A stretch of 44,406 nt of DNA from Oscillospiraceae bacterium (GTDB taxonomy: Bacteria > Bacillota > Clostridia > Oscillospirales > Acutalibacteraceae), in assembly GCA_015066405.1 (NCBI GenBank), contig SVOM01000011.1:1-44406 (forward strand). The letters run 5' to 3'. How positions within the stretch are numbered: position 1 is the first letter of the stretch; each line of letters opens with the position of its first letter. A program made the position numbers and the translations under genes. Positions 1-8,536 of this stretch are shown piece by piece. A model generated the notes under the pieces. The model ran no database searches and was not told where the DNA came from. It was given only the letters and a program-made list of their open reading frames with translations.

Positions 1-363
1 TCGGCAAGCATCGGCAACCTTTTTAACATTAGCATCATCGCCAATATTACCGGGGTTTATGCGAATTTTATCAACGCCTGCGGCAACCGAATCTAATGCT
101 AAACGATAATCAAAATGTATATCGGCAACAAGAGGAATATTTATCTTTTCTTTAATTTTATAGATAAGCTCTACTGCCGCTTTATCGGGCACCGAAACGC
201 GCACGATTTCACAGCCCGCCTTTTCGAGTTCTATCGCTTGGCGCACATTACCCTCTATATCATCAGCGCGTACATTAAGCATTGACTGAATAGCAACCCT
301 CTCACCGCCACCGATATAAATATTGCCTATCTTTACTTTCTTTGTAATATCGTTAGTAAACAT
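1..363 (-). CDS. ispG: 4-hydroxy-3-methylbut-2-enyl diphosphate synthase IspG, N-terminal part
   Basis: Penultimate-stage enzyme of the MEP isoprenoid pathway: reductive conversion of methylerythritol cyclodiphosphate to HMBPP by a cytosolic 4Fe-4S enzyme. Only the first 121 codons are inside the window; the rest, including the C-terminal Fe-S cysteines, lies beyond the left edge. The visible part is the N-terminal TIM-barrel half, recognised by the segments IGGGERVAIQSMLN, RVSVPDKAA, ADIHFDYRLA and KIRINPGNIG. ATG at 361-363 is preceded by a GGGGTAAAGT stretch that can serve as ribosome binding site. It is the last visible gene of a minus-strand run dxr-rseP-ispG, the usual clostridial order, but is separated from rseP by a hairpin-array repeat. 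Confidence 0.95.
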   Translation of the reverse strand, partial: MFTNDITKKVKIGNIYIGGGERVAIQSMLNVRADDIEGNVRQAIELEKAGCEIVRVSVPDKAAVELIYKIKEKINIPLVADIHFDYRLALDSVAAGVDKIRINPGNIGDDANVKKVADACR

Positions 364-374
364 ACTTTACCCCG

Positions 375-499
375 TTATAATAATTGTAGTTAGTCGAAAC
401 GCGTTAAAGGCGTTTCTACAAGCCACTTATTAAGTGGCTTGTCGCAAAATCAAAGATTTTGTGGCGAAATAGAAGTATTTCGCCTAACCTATTCCATTA
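375..499 (-). repeat. modular hairpin-array element, copy 1 (upstream of ispG)
   Basis: Four consecutive short palindromes fill the rseP-ispG gap: GAAACGC/GCGTTTC (396-416), ACAAGCCACTTA/TTAAGTGGCTTGT (418-442), GCAAAATC/GATTTTGT (444-462) and GGCGAAATA/TATTTCGCC (463-484). The edges TTATAATAATTGTAGTTAGT and TTCCATTATTA recur at the ends of a second array at 34593-34796. The right edge overlaps the last codons and stop of rseP. Both copies lie directly upstream of a gene in the same orientation. The shared edges and shared stems show a dispersed element rather than chance hairpins; its function is unknown. Confidence 0.8.
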
Positions 500-1550
500 T
501 TAACTTCCAAATATCCTTAAATGTTATTAAAATCATAAACCCAAACAGCAGTACAAAACCAACCGTATGCACAATTCCCTCAAACTTTTGGGGAACGGGT
601 TTTCTAAATATCATTTCAAACAAAATGAACAAGAGACGTCCGCCATCGAGGGCTGGGATGGGCAATAAATTGAAAATACCGAGGTTTATGGTTATTAGCG
701 CCATTATCGGTATTAAATTCATAATGTTTGCCTTTGCGGCGCTGCCGATCGCCGCCGTAACGCCGACAGGGCCCGATACTGCATTAAGCCCGAATCGGCC
801 GCCTATTAAATCAATCAGAGAAAACCATACAACACGCGCATAAGATATCGTATTTTTTACGGTTTGTTTCACATAGTTAAAAAAGGTTTTTTCTTCGGGC
901 TCTACCCAAAAATCAACCGAAATATAGTCAACACCCTCAAGCTTTTCGGTTTTGAAGGTAACATCGTTAAGCGTTACTTTTTTACCATCGCGTAAAACCG
1001 TTATGTCTACCATACCATCAGATATTCCCATGAAGGCATAACTTAAATCGTAGGTTGTATAAATTTTTCTTGTATCAACGGCAATTATCTCATCGCCGAC
1101 CTTAAGACCCGAATTTACACTCACAGCATCATCGGCAAATTGTGCCACAGTAGTTGTTGCAAAGTATTTACCGGGGGCTAACGATACGGCGACCAAAATA
1201 ACACCTAAAATAAGGTTAAAGAGCGCGCCCGCAACAACAATTACAAATCGGCGCCAAGCTTTTTTATTACAAAAAGCCTTTTCATCTGTGCTATCTTCAT
1301 CCTCGCCCTCCATGGCGCAGTAGCCACCGAGCGGTATTAAATTTACTTTATATGTTGTTTCTCCCCACTGCTTTGCAAAAAGCTTGGGTCCAAAACCTAC
1401 AGCAAACTCATTAACGCGAACGCCTAAAGCCTTTGCGGCTATAAAATGGCCAAACTCGTGAATAATTATAAGCACAATAAACACGAGCACCGCCACAACA
1501 TAAGGCCATATATTATTAAGCACCGAAATAAAGGAAGAAATAATCTCCAC
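489..1550 (-). CDS. rseP: RIP metalloprotease RseP (site-2 protease family M50)
   Basis: Membrane-embedded zinc protease that cleaves anti-sigma factors or other membrane substrates within the bilayer. Zinc motif HEFGH is at residues 31-35 in the first membrane helix, a PDZ domain occupies the middle (KVGDEIIAVDTRKI), and the second active-site motif PALDGG is near residues 299-304 in a C-terminal helix; 353 residues is normal for Firmicutes. The likely start is GTG at 1548-1550, because an in-frame stop lies just upstream and no ATG is near; the ribosome binding site (AGTAGG) is weak and close. It begins 12 nt after dxr ends. Its last codons and TAG coincide with the edge of the hairpin-array repeat. 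Confidence 0.95.
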   Translation of the reverse strand: MEIISSFISVLNNIWPYVVAVLVFIVLIIIHEFGHFIAAKALGVRVNEFAVGFGPKLFAKQWGETTYKVNLIPLGGYCAMEGEDEDSTDEKAFCNKKAWRRFVIVVAGALFNLILGVILVAVSLAPGKYFATTTVAQFADDAVSVNSGLKVGDEIIAVDTRKIYTTYDLSYAFMGISDGMVDITVLRDGKKVTLNDVTFKTEKLEGVDYISVDFWVEPEEKTFFNYVKQTVKNTISYARVVWFSLIDLIGGRFGLNAVSGPVGVTAAIGSAAKANIMNLIPIMALITINLGIFNLLPIPALDGGRLLFILFEMIFRKPVPQKFEGIVHTVGFVLLFGFMILITFKDIWKLIME

Positions 1551-1562
1551 CCTACTTTCTAT

Positions 1563-2708
1563 TTATTTTATGGAATTTCTAACAAGCTCTCGAGCCGCAA
1601 AATCGGCATCAAAAACATCCTCAACGCTGAAAGTATTAACCGATTTTTGATTTTCTATTGCATTTTGGACTAAATCGGCAATTTGCAAAAACTTAATTTT
1701 ACCCTCCAAGAAAAGCTTTACCGCTTCTTCGTTAGCACCGTTTGCGGCGGCGGGTTTAAGTCCGCCCTCATCTATTGCTTTAATACAAAGCGGCAGGCAG
1801 CGGAAGGTTTCGGTATCGGGTTTTTCAAAGGTTAATGAACCGAGCTTTGATAAATCAAGCCGTTCTCCACCAAGATACTTTCTATCGGGATAGGTAAACG
1901 CATATTGTATCGGCAATTTCATATCGGGGGTGCCAAGCTGGGCAATAACACCGCCATCCACAAACTCTACTGCCGAATGCACAATGCTTTGCCTATGCAC
2001 AAGTACCTCAATATCGTTTGCCGATACATCGAAAAGATGCACCGCCTCGATAACCTCAAGGCCCTTATTCATAAGAGTTGCCGAATCAATGGTAATTTTA
2101 GCCCCCATCGACCAGTTGGGATGTTTCAGCGCATCAGCAGGAGTAACATCCACCAAATCTTCTCGTTTTTTAGAGTAGAACGGGCCACCCGATGCGGTTA
2201 ATATAATTTTGCTGAGTCTCTCTCGGGGAGCGCCTTGCAGACTTTGAAAAATTGCCGAGTGTTCACTGTCAACAGGCAATAAATTTACACCGTATTTTTT
2301 AAGCTCACGCTTAACAATGTCGCCCGCGGTTACAAGCGTTTCCTTGTTAGCAAGGGCTATTGTTTTGCCTGATTTTATAGCCGCGAGTGTGGGGCGCAGT
2401 CCCGCAATACCTACAATGGCATTAAGCACGGTGTCGCCCTTATCGGATGCGGCAAAGCAAACGCCATCCGTTCCCGATAAAACCTGTATATCGGTATCAT
2501 TTAAGCGCAGTTTTAAATCTTTTGCCGCCTTTTCATCCTGCACGGCAACTGTTTTCGGTTTAAATTCCCTTGCTTGTTTTTCAAGCAGGTCTATATTTTT
2601 GCCGGCAACGAGTGCACTAACGCAGTAATCGTTAGGGTTTTCCCGCACAATATCAAGCGCTTGTGTACCTATAGAGCCGGTTGAACCTAAAATTATAAGG
2701 TCTGTCAT
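1563..2708 (-). CDS. dxr: 1-deoxy-D-xylulose 5-phosphate reductoisomerase
   Basis: Second enzyme of the MEP pathway: rearranges and reduces DXP to 2-C-methyl-D-erythritol 4-phosphate with NADPH and a divalent metal. The NADPH-binding loop GSTGSIGTQ is at residues 8-16; the catalytic segments VDSEHSAIFQSL, LTASGGPF and HPNWSMGAKITIDSATLMNKG are intact. At 381 residues it has the normal length. ATG at 2706-2708 follows an AAGGGGAAAAAGG-type ribosome binding site. It lies 11 nt downstream of cdsA and 12 nt upstream of rseP, in a lipid/isoprenoid operon with uppS and ispG. Confidence 0.97.
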   Translation of the reverse strand: MTDLIILGSTGSIGTQALDIVRENPNDYCVSALVAGKNIDLLEKQAREFKPKTVAVQDEKAAKDLKLRLNDTDIQVLSGTDGVCFAASDKGDTVLNAIVGIAGLRPTLAAIKSGKTIALANKETLVTAGDIVKRELKKYGVNLLPVDSEHSAIFQSLQGAPRERLSKIILTASGGPFYSKKREDLVDVTPADALKHPNWSMGAKITIDSATLMNKGLEVIEAVHLFDVSANDIEVLVHRQSIVHSAVEFVDGGVIAQLGTPDMKLPIQYAFTYPDRKYLGGERLDLSKLGSLTFEKPDTETFRCLPLCIKAIDEGGLKPAAANGANEEAVKLFLEGKIKFLQIADLVQNAIENQKSVNTFSVEDVFDADFAARELVRNSIK

Positions 2709-2719
2709 CCTTTTTCCCC

Positions 2720-3508
2720 TTAAAACAAACTAATTAATAAAACAAAAATAGGCGCTATTAAAAGTATGCTGTCAAAACGGTCGGTTATACCGCCGTGTCC
2801 CGGTATTAAATTGCCATAATCCTTAATATCGGCGTTTCTTTTGATAACCGATGCAAACAAATCGCCTATCATACCGATAGCACAAAGAATGGGTGTCATA
2901 ATAATTAGCGGTAACATTTTATCTACTATACCGAAAATAAAGCACAGTGCAATCGTTACCGCAACGCTAAGTGCTATGCCGCCAATTGCACCCTCAACCG
3001 TCTTTTTAGGACTTATTTTTTCGCACAGCTTATGTCGGCCTACAGTAACACCAACAAAGTACGCGCCGCAATCACATACGGAAGAAAAGTTTAGTAACAA
3101 TAATAAATATAATAAATCTCTTTGCAGTAGCGCATACACACAGTAAAACGCAAAGCTTAAAATAATAGGTAATGCTACTGCCGACATAATCTCACTGTTT
3201 GCCACCTTGCCATAGAAAACGAGTGTGCAAATAGCCATTATTAGTACAAAAACTATTGATATATAGAGCGAGAGTGATGGGAGAATACACAAGGCCGCAA
3301 GCTGCAAGGCCGCCCATATACTTGAAAACAAAACAAGCCATTTATTATTTACGAGTTTTGCGTTTTTGCCAAGTTCGTATGTAGCTGTTGCCGCCACTAA
3401 AGACAGCACGGCAATTAAAAGATACGGAAAATCCACAAGCAAGTGGAAGCAAATAAGCGCGGCAACTACTATTATCAGCACTGCGCCCGAAATAATTCTT
3501 GTAAGCAT
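2720..3508 (-). CDS. cdsA: phosphatidate cytidylyltransferase
   Basis: Makes CDP-diacylglycerol from phosphatidic acid and CTP, the branch point of phospholipid synthesis, in the cytoplasmic membrane. The 262-residue protein is almost entirely hydrophobic helices and carries the family signature near its C-terminus (SVIKRNADIKDYG followed by PGHGGITDRFD). Its ATG at 3506-3508 abuts the stop of uppS with no spacer, so the two are probably translationally coupled. The ribosome binding site is AGGAAT inside the uppS 3' end. Confidence 0.96.
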   Translation of the reverse strand: MLTRIISGAVLIIVVAALICFHLLVDFPYLLIAVLSLVAATATYELGKNAKLVNNKWLVLFSSIWAALQLAALCILPSLSLYISIVFVLIMAICTLVFYGKVANSEIMSAVALPIILSFAFYCVYALLQRDLLYLLLLLNFSSVCDCGAYFVGVTVGRHKLCEKISPKKTVEGAIGGIALSVAVTIALCFIFGIVDKMLPLIIMTPILCAIGMIGDLFASVIKRNADIKDYGNLIPGHGGITDRFDSILLIAPIFVLLISLF

Positions 3509-4222
3509 TTATATTCCTCCAAAACGGCGGTTTCTCTTATTATATTCATCAATAGCGCGGTCCAAATCTTTAGCTTTAAAATCAGGCCATAAAACATCCG
3601 AAAACCACAGCTCTGAATATGCCGACTGCCATATAAGATAGTTTGATAGGCGTTGCTCCCCACTTGGCCTTATAACCAAATCGGGATCGGGATAATAGTT
3701 TGTGTAAAGATGTTCAGATATTGTGTCCTCGGTGATATCCTCTGCCTTTATGCCCTTATTTACAATATCCCTTACCGCGTGAACTATCTCATCCCTACCG
3801 CCATAATTAACAGCAAGGTAACAACAAAGTCCTGTCGCATTTTTTGAGTCGTCCTCGGCGGTCAACATTAACTCTTTAATATCATCGGGTAACACTGTCC
3901 TGTCGCCGATAAATTTGAGCATTATATTTTCTTTGATATAATTTTTTGAATCCTTTAAATAATCACGCAGGATGTTCATAATACCTTCAACCTCTTCTGC
4001 GGGGCGCTTCCAATTCTCAGTAGAAAAAGCATAAACCGTTAGATGCTTTACACCGATTTTATTGCAATAACGCGCTATATCTTTAAAGGTTTTCGAGCCC
4101 GCCGCATGACCTGCATTGCGAGGTAATCCGCGTTTTTTTGCCCATCTGCCGTTGCCATCCATAATAATGGCGATATGCTCGGGCACAACACGCGGGGCAT
4201 CGTTTTTCTTTTTAAAAAACAT
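3509..4222 (-). CDS. uppS: undecaprenyl (polyprenyl) diphosphate synthase
   Basis: Cis-prenyltransferase that extends farnesyl diphosphate with isopentenyl diphosphate to undecaprenyl diphosphate, the carrier lipid for peptidoglycan. The motif MDGNGRWA (catalytic Asp at residue 22), FSTENWKRP and the C-terminal RPSGEQRLSNYLIWQSAYSE are present. I take ATG at 4220-4222 (237 residues) because AAAGG lies 7 nt upstream; an in-frame TTG five codons earlier has no ribosome binding site. The gene is separated from frr by a terminator-like hairpin, so readthrough or an unseen promoter must feed it. Confidence 0.96.
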   Translation of the reverse strand: MFFKKKNDAPRVVPEHIAIIMDGNGRWAKKRGLPRNAGHAAGSKTFKDIARYCNKIGVKHLTVYAFSTENWKRPAEEVEGIMNILRDYLKDSKNYIKENIMLKFIGDRTVLPDDIKELMLTAEDDSKNATGLCCYLAVNYGGRDEIVHAVRDIVNKGIKAEDITEDTISEHLYTNYYPDPDLVIRPSGEQRLSNYLIWQSAYSELWFSDVLWPDFKAKDLDRAIDEYNKRNRRFGGI

Positions 4223-4235
4223 AAATTTACCTTTC

Positions 4236-4263
4236 AAAAAACCACCAGGGATACCCTGATGGT
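4236..4263 (-). terminator. Rho-independent terminator after frr
   Basis: Stem ACCATCAGGG / CCCTGGTGGT with loop TAT, followed on the minus strand by TTTTTT. It sits between frr and uppS, and its T tail runs into the uppS ribosome binding site, so it is probably a partial terminator or attenuator within the operon. Confidence 0.8.
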
Positions 4264-4274
4264 ATTTTTTAAAA

Positions 4275-4829
4275 TTAGATTTCGAGAATTTCTTTTTCTT
4301 TAAGGGCTGCTAAATCATCAATTTCCTTGCAGTATTTATCGGTAAGATTTTGAATTTTCTTTTCACCGTTCTGCTGGTCATCCTCTGTGATTTCGGAGCC
4401 TTTTTTCATAGCTTTGAGTTTTTCGAGCGCATCACGGCGGCTGTTACGAATTGCCACCTTGCTGTCCTCCGCCATTTTGCGAACTTCTTTTACGATTTCT
4501 TTTCTGCGCTCCTCGGTAAGCGGCGGAAAAACAAGACGAATAACTCTACCGTCATTTTGCGGATTTATACCGATATCAGCAACCTGAATAGCCTTTTCAA
4601 TTGCTTTGAGTGTTGTTGCATCCCAAGGCTGAATTTGAAGCATTCTCGGTTCCGGAACCGAAATTGCCGCCATCTGATTAATGAGTGTAGGAACACCATA
4701 GTAATCAACAGTAATTCTATCAAGCACGGCAGGTGTTGCACGACCAACGCGCACCGCTTTATAATCGCGGTCAAGCGCATCGAGTGTTTTCATCATTTTT
4801 TCTTCTGCATTATTAATAACAGTATTCAT
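4275..4829 (-). CDS. frr: ribosome recycling factor
   Basis: Works with EF-G to split the post-termination ribosome. The 184-residue length, the all-helical composition and the family segments RVGRATPAVLDRI, VPEPRMLQIQPWD and PPLTEERRKEIVKEVRKMAE identify it. ATG at 4827-4829 has a strong ribosome binding site (GGAGG, 6 nt upstream). It follows pyrH by 16 nt; pyrH-frr is a near-universal bacterial pair. A hairpin terminator follows immediately. Confidence 0.98.
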   Translation of the reverse strand: MNTVINNAEEKMMKTLDALDRDYKAVRVGRATPAVLDRITVDYYGVPTLINQMAAISVPEPRMLQIQPWDATTLKAIEKAIQVADIGINPQNDGRVIRLVFPPLTEERRKEIVKEVRKMAEDSKVAIRNSRRDALEKLKAMKKGSEITEDDQQNGEKKIQNLTDKYCKEIDDLAALKEKEILEI

Positions 4830-4845
4830 AACTTACCTCCGAAGA

Positions 4846-5550
4846 TTATTTTACAATTGTGCCGATGGTCTCGCCCTGCATAGCCCTTACTATGTTGTCA
4901 GGATCATCAAGGTTGAATACGAGTATCGGAATATTATTATCCATACAAAGTGATGCCGCAGTACTGTCCATAACATGAAGCCCTTTGTTTAAAACATCAA
5001 TGTGAGAGAGTGTATCAAACTTTTTGGCATCGGGGTTTTTCTTGGGGTCAGAATCATAAACGCCATCAACATTAGTTGCTTTGAAAATTATATCGGCGCC
5101 GATTTCTGCCGCACGCAAAGCCGCACCTGTATCGGTTGAGAAGAACGGATTACCGGTACCGCAACCAAAAACAACAACTCTGCCCTTTTCGAGATGTCTT
5201 ACGGCTCTGTTCCTAATATAAGGCTCAGCAATTTGACGCATTTCAATAGCGGTTTCAACACGGGCGGTAAGACCTACTTGCTCAAGTCCATCAGCAAGGC
5301 CCAATGCGTTAATAACGGTAGCGAGCATACCCATATGGTCAGCTCGGGTACGGTCCATTTTGCCGCTTGAACGACCGCGCCAAAAGTTTCCGCCGCCAAC
5401 AACAAGCGCTATTTGAACGCCCATATCTACACATTTTTTAATACTTTCACAAACCGATAAAACCTTGTCAAAATCAATACCGGTACCTTTTTCTCCCGCA
5501 AGTGCTTCTCCGCTGAGTTTAATTAAAACTCTTTTATAAGCAGGTTGCAT
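4846..5550 (-). CDS. pyrH: UMP kinase
   Basis: Phosphorylates UMP to UDP in pyrimidine nucleotide synthesis; bacterial UMP kinases are hexameric amino-acid-kinase-fold enzymes. Segments [44 protein letters not shown] and [14 protein letters not shown] mark the phosphate-binding and nucleotide sites. The 234-residue length is normal. ATG at 5548-5550 has AGGAAG upstream. A 17-nt-spaced promoter lies directly upstream, so pyrH probably heads the minus-strand operon that runs to ispG. Confidence 0.98.
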   Translation of the reverse strand: MQPAYKRVLIKLSGEALAGEKGTGIDFDKVLSVCESIKKCVDMGVQIALVVGGGNFWRGRSSGKMDRTRADHMGMLATVINALGLADGLEQVGLTARVETAIEMRQIAEPYIRNRAVRHLEKGRVVVFGCGTGNPFFSTDTGAALRAAEIGADIIFKATNVDGVYDSDPKKNPDAKKFDTLSHIDVLNKGLHVMDSTAASLCMDNNIPILVFNLDDPDNIVRAMQGETIGTIVK

Positions 5551-5585
5551 TTTAACACTTCCTAACTATATTTTTATACAAATAT

Positions 5586-5614
5586 ATTTTACAATATAAC
5601 ACATATAAAGTCAA
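5586..5614 (-). promoter_or_regulatory. sigma-A-type promoter for pyrH operon
   Basis: On the minus strand TTGACT (5609-5614) and TAAAAT (5586-5591) are separated by exactly 17 nt, about 35 nt upstream of the pyrH start codon. Confidence 0.75.
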
Positions 5615-5626
5615 TTATAAATAACA

Positions 5627-6556
5627 CTATTTGCAACACTTTTTAGATTTTAATTTTGCAAAATATTTAAAGGTAAGTGGCCACACGGCACCTGCAAAAA
5701 TAACCATCAAAAAATATGCCGCAAATCTATACCAAAGCTCCGGCATAAACAGTCCTAATACAGCATAACAAATTTCTTTTACAGCAAGGGTAAGTCCAAG
5801 ACCCAATACAACCTTTAATACCTGTGCGTACCAAACGGCCTTTGTGTCAAAGTTTATGTATTTGCGTTCAATTTCGAACACAACCCACAAGCCACTAATA
5901 GCGCCGAGCAGTTTATATGCGTTTTTAAAGCCGCTGAAAATCTCTGCCGAATCGGCTACATCGGCGGGGAAAGGAAATACGTGCATAAATATAACCTGCC
6001 CTATAGACCACACAAGCATCACGGCAAAAAGAATACGCATAACATTTACGTTGTGTCTTCCCTTTTCTATTATCGGGTAAAAAACAAAAATCAAGATGAG
6101 GGCTATAATAAAGGACACCAAAACATCAGCCGGTGTATGCACACCTAAATACATACGTGAAAACGGCACCAAAAGGCACAAAGCAATGCACGCTATACGA
6201 AGCCATTTAACCTTTGTAAACCGCGCAACCGATCCGAAGCTACCCACCGAGCTTTGCGTATGTCCGCTTGGGAAAGAATAGCCTGTAGCCTCGGGTATTG
6301 CCGCCTCAACCGCTTTGAAATTCGGGTCGCGTACCCAAGGGCGCTCTATTCTGAAAGTTACCTTTAAAAGCCCGTTAATTTGTGTGCCGAGGAAACCCAC
6401 CGTTAGCATATAAAAGCCGTTATATTTATCAACACACCAAAGCAAAATCATGGCGATAATCAAAAACACGGTTTCTTCGCCTAAATGGGTAATAGTCAGC
6501 ATAACAGAATCAAGCACGGGGTTTGCTATTTTTTGTAAAGCATATAAAAATTCCAT
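5627..6556 (-). CDS. PAP2-family membrane phosphatase
   Basis: Type 2 phosphatidic acid phosphatase fold; such enzymes dephosphorylate lipid phosphates such as undecaprenyl diphosphate or phosphatidate at the membrane. The three signature motifs are all intact: K65-(x6)-R72-P73, PSGHT at 96-100, and S133-R134-(x5)-H140-(x3)-D144. About eight hydrophobic segments are predicted in 309 residues, with extra C-terminal helices beyond the core domain. ATG at 6554-6556 is chosen because GGAG lies 6 nt upstream; the frame remains open further but without a better start. Substrate cannot be told from sequence. Monocistronic, divergent from the NSS transporter. Confidence 0.9.
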   Translation of the reverse strand: MEFLYALQKIANPVLDSVMLTITHLGEETVFLIIAMILLWCVDKYNGFYMLTVGFLGTQINGLLKVTFRIERPWVRDPNFKAVEAAIPEATGYSFPSGHTQSSVGSFGSVARFTKVKWLRIACIALCLLVPFSRMYLGVHTPADVLVSFIIALILIFVFYPIIEKGRHNVNVMRILFAVMLVWSIGQVIFMHVFPFPADVADSAEIFSGFKNAYKLLGAISGLWVVFEIERKYINFDTKAVWYAQVLKVVLGLGLTLAVKEICYAVLGLFMPELWYRFAAYFLMVIFAGAVWPLTFKYFAKLKSKKCCK

Positions 6557-6594
6557 TTTTTCTCCTTTCGACAAAAGCAATTATTATTAAATTA

Positions 6595-6623
6595 AATATA
6601 TCATAATATATTATTTTTTTCAA
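6595..6623 (-). promoter_or_regulatory. promoter for the PAP2 phosphatase gene
   Basis: Minus strand: TTGAAA (6618-6623), 17 nt, TATATT (6595-6600), 39 nt before the start codon. Confidence 0.65.
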
Positions 6624-6639
6624 CTTGCTGTTTTTTGTG

Positions 6640-6668
6640 TTGAAATAAATGCTTTTTAATGGTAAAAT
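6640..6668 (+). promoter_or_regulatory. promoter for the NSS transporter gene
   Basis: TTGAAA (6640-6645), 17 nt, TAAAAT (6663-6668). The predicted transcript starts about 20 nt before the ATG, leaving room only for the GGAG ribosome binding site, so upstream in-frame starts at 6649 and later are excluded. Confidence 0.75.
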
Positions 6669-6696
6669 GTTTGTATTGTTTTTAGGAGTTGAGATA

Positions 6697-8070
6697 ATGA
6701 GTAATAAAACCGATACCAAAAGAAGCAATTTTTCAGGCAAATTAGGTTACGTGCTTGCCGTTGCGGGCTCGGCTGTGGGACTTGGCAATATATGGCGTTT
6801 CCCCTACCTTGCGGCTAAATACGGCGGTGGTATGTTTTTGCTTGTATACTTAATTTTGATGCTTACCTTCGGCTACGCTATGATAGTTTCCGAAACGGCG
6901 CTGGGACGGCGCACAGGCAGAGGTCCTATAGGTGCTTTCAGAGCCTTCGGCAACAAGCTCCGCTATAAATTTGGCGGTTGGATAAATGCTATAATACCAA
7001 TGCTTATTTTGCCGTACTATTGCACACTCGGCGGTTGGGTTATTAAATACCTTGTTGAATACTGTAAAGGTAGCACTGCCGCTATGGCGGAAGACACATA
7101 TTTCACAGGCTTTATAGGCAGCGCGGCACAAACCGAGATTTACTTTTTAATTTTTGCCGTAGCCACTGTTGCCGTAGTTATTTTTGGTGTACAAAAAGGC
7201 GTTGAGCGTGTATCAAAAATTATGATGCCGGCACTCATTGTTTTGGCCGTAATTGTTGCTATATACTCTATGTCGCTTCCCGGTGCATTTGAGGGTGTAA
7301 AATACTTCCTTGTGCCCAACTTTAAAAACTTTTCAATTATGACGGTTGTAGCGGCTCTCGGACAGATGTTCTATTCCCTCTCCATAGCGATGGGCATTCT
7401 CTATACATACGGCTCATATCTTAAACGCGACGTTGATATTGAAAAAACCACAACTCAAATCGAAATATTTGATACATCCATTGCAATTCTTGCAGGTCTT
7501 ATGATTATACCCGCAGTATTTGCTTTCTCGGGCGGTAATCCCGATGCTTTAAATGCCGGCCCCTCGCTTATGTTTGTTACTATTCCGAAAGTATTTGAAA
7601 GCATGGGCTTTGGCACTGCGGCAGGCATTGTTTTCTTCCTGCTTGTATTCTTTGCGGCGCTCACAAGCTCAATTTCCCTTGCCGAAACCACCGTTTCTAC
7701 ATTCCAAGATGAGCTTGGTTGGGGTAGAGTTAAAAGCACTATTGCAACAACCGTGATTTTGGTGGGACTCGGTACCGTTACAACACTTGGCTTTAATGCT
7801 CTCGATTTTATAAAGATACTCGGTATGGGCGCACTTGATTTCTTTGATTTTGTTACAAACTCAGTAATGATGCCCATCTCCGCACTTTGCACCTGCTTGC
7901 TTATAGTTTACTCGGCAGGACTTAAAACTGTTGGGGATGAAGTTAAGCTTTCAAGTAAATTCAAAAGAGAAAAGCTTTATAATTTCTTTATGAAATATTT
8001 AGCTCCTATTTGTATGATAATTATTCTTTTAAGCTCGGTTGCCAATGTTTTCGGTTGGATTAAAATGTAA
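6697..8070 (+). CDS. sodium:neurotransmitter symporter (NSS/SNF) family transporter
   Basis: LeuT-fold sodium-coupled importer, in bacteria usually for amino acids such as tryptophan, tyrosine or leucine. The family signature AVGLGNIWRFPYL in the unwound first helix contributes Na+ and substrate carbonyls; about eleven to twelve membrane helices are visible in 457 residues. ATG at 6697 is selected by GGAG 8 nt upstream and by the promoter position. Monocistronic; no clear terminator follows before the inverted-repeat-bounded segment at 8082. Substrate is not assignable from the sequence alone. Confidence 0.93.
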   Translation: MSNKTDTKRSNFSGKLGYVLAVAGSAVGLGNIWRFPYLAAKYGGGMFLLVYLILMLTFGYAMIVSETALGRRTGRGPIGAFRAFGNKLRYKFGGWINAIIPMLILPYYCTLGGWVIKYLVEYCKGSTAAMAEDTYFTGFIGSAAQTEIYFLIFAVATVAVVIFGVQKGVERVSKIMMPALIVLAVIVAIYSMSLPGAFEGVKYFLVPNFKNFSIMTVVAALGQMFYSLSIAMGILYTYGSYLKRDVDIEKTTTQIEIFDTSIAILAGLMIIPAVFAFSGGNPDALNAGPSLMFVTIPKVFESMGFGTAAGIVFFLLVFFAALTSSISLAETTVSTFQDELGWGRVKSTIATTVILVGLGTVTTLGFNALDFIKILGMGALDFFDFVTNSVMMPISALCTCLLIVYSAGLKTVGDEVKLSSKFKREKLYNFFMKYLAPICMIIILLSSVANVFGWIKM

Positions 8071-8306
8071 TATTTGCATTAAAAAAGAGCGGTATCGTAA
8101 GAGTAGTACCATTGAGGACAGTTTTAAGATTGTTTTCATGGCTTTACTCGTTGCATTACAGGTTGATATCAATAAATCTAAATGGTTAGATTTATAAAGC
8201 AAAATTTATCATCCTGCCGAGCTCTCAGCAGGACGATTTTATATGTATTGCATCAAACTATTATTTATGATATAATAAACAAAAATATGTATTGCGAGGG
8301 AAAATT

Positions 8307-8525
8307 GTGTTTAAAGCAATAATAAGTTGTCTTTTATTTTTGTTCGTAATTGGTATAGATGTTTATATTTGTCAGGACTTTGATCCCAAATACCTGATAA
8401 TGATAATTCCAATGACATTGTTTATGGGTGCTGTGGCATTCACAAATATTAAAGCGTTTGTTGATGATATTGCGGTACAAAAACACAATAAAAGTATCCA
8501 AGATAAGAATAACCTTGAGGAGTGA
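8307..8525 (+). CDS. small two-helix membrane protein, unknown function
   Basis: I do not recognise this 72-residue protein. It has two hydrophobic segments (about residues 3-22 and 28-48) joined by a short acidic loop, and a charged, Lys/Asn-rich C-terminal tail. GTG at 8307-8309 is preferred because GAGGG ends 7 nt upstream; a TTG five codons earlier overlaps that site. Its stop (8523-8525) overlaps the ribosome binding site of the next gene, so the pair is almost certainly co-translated. The AT-rich codon use differs somewhat from flanking housekeeping genes, consistent with acquired DNA. Confidence 0.7.
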   Translation: MFKAIISCLLFLFVIGIDVYICQDFDPKYLIMIIPMTLFMGAVAFTNIKAFVDDIAVQKHNKSIQDKNNLEE

Positions 8526-8536
8526 GGTGGCATTTT

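Noticed and set aside
375-499. Possible CRISPR array
   Set aside because: The repeated units are different palindromes without constant repeats or regular spacers, and no cas genes are present.
8105-8197. Coding remnant reading IEDSFKIVFMALLVALQ just inside the left inverted repeat
   Set aside because: It has no start codon or ribosome binding site and I cannot match it to a transposase or other family, so it is mentioned only as a possible remnant.
8205-8245. Terminator after the NSS gene
   Set aside because: The stem (TCCTGC/GCAGGA) is six pairs with a long loop and is followed only by GATTTTA; too weak to call.
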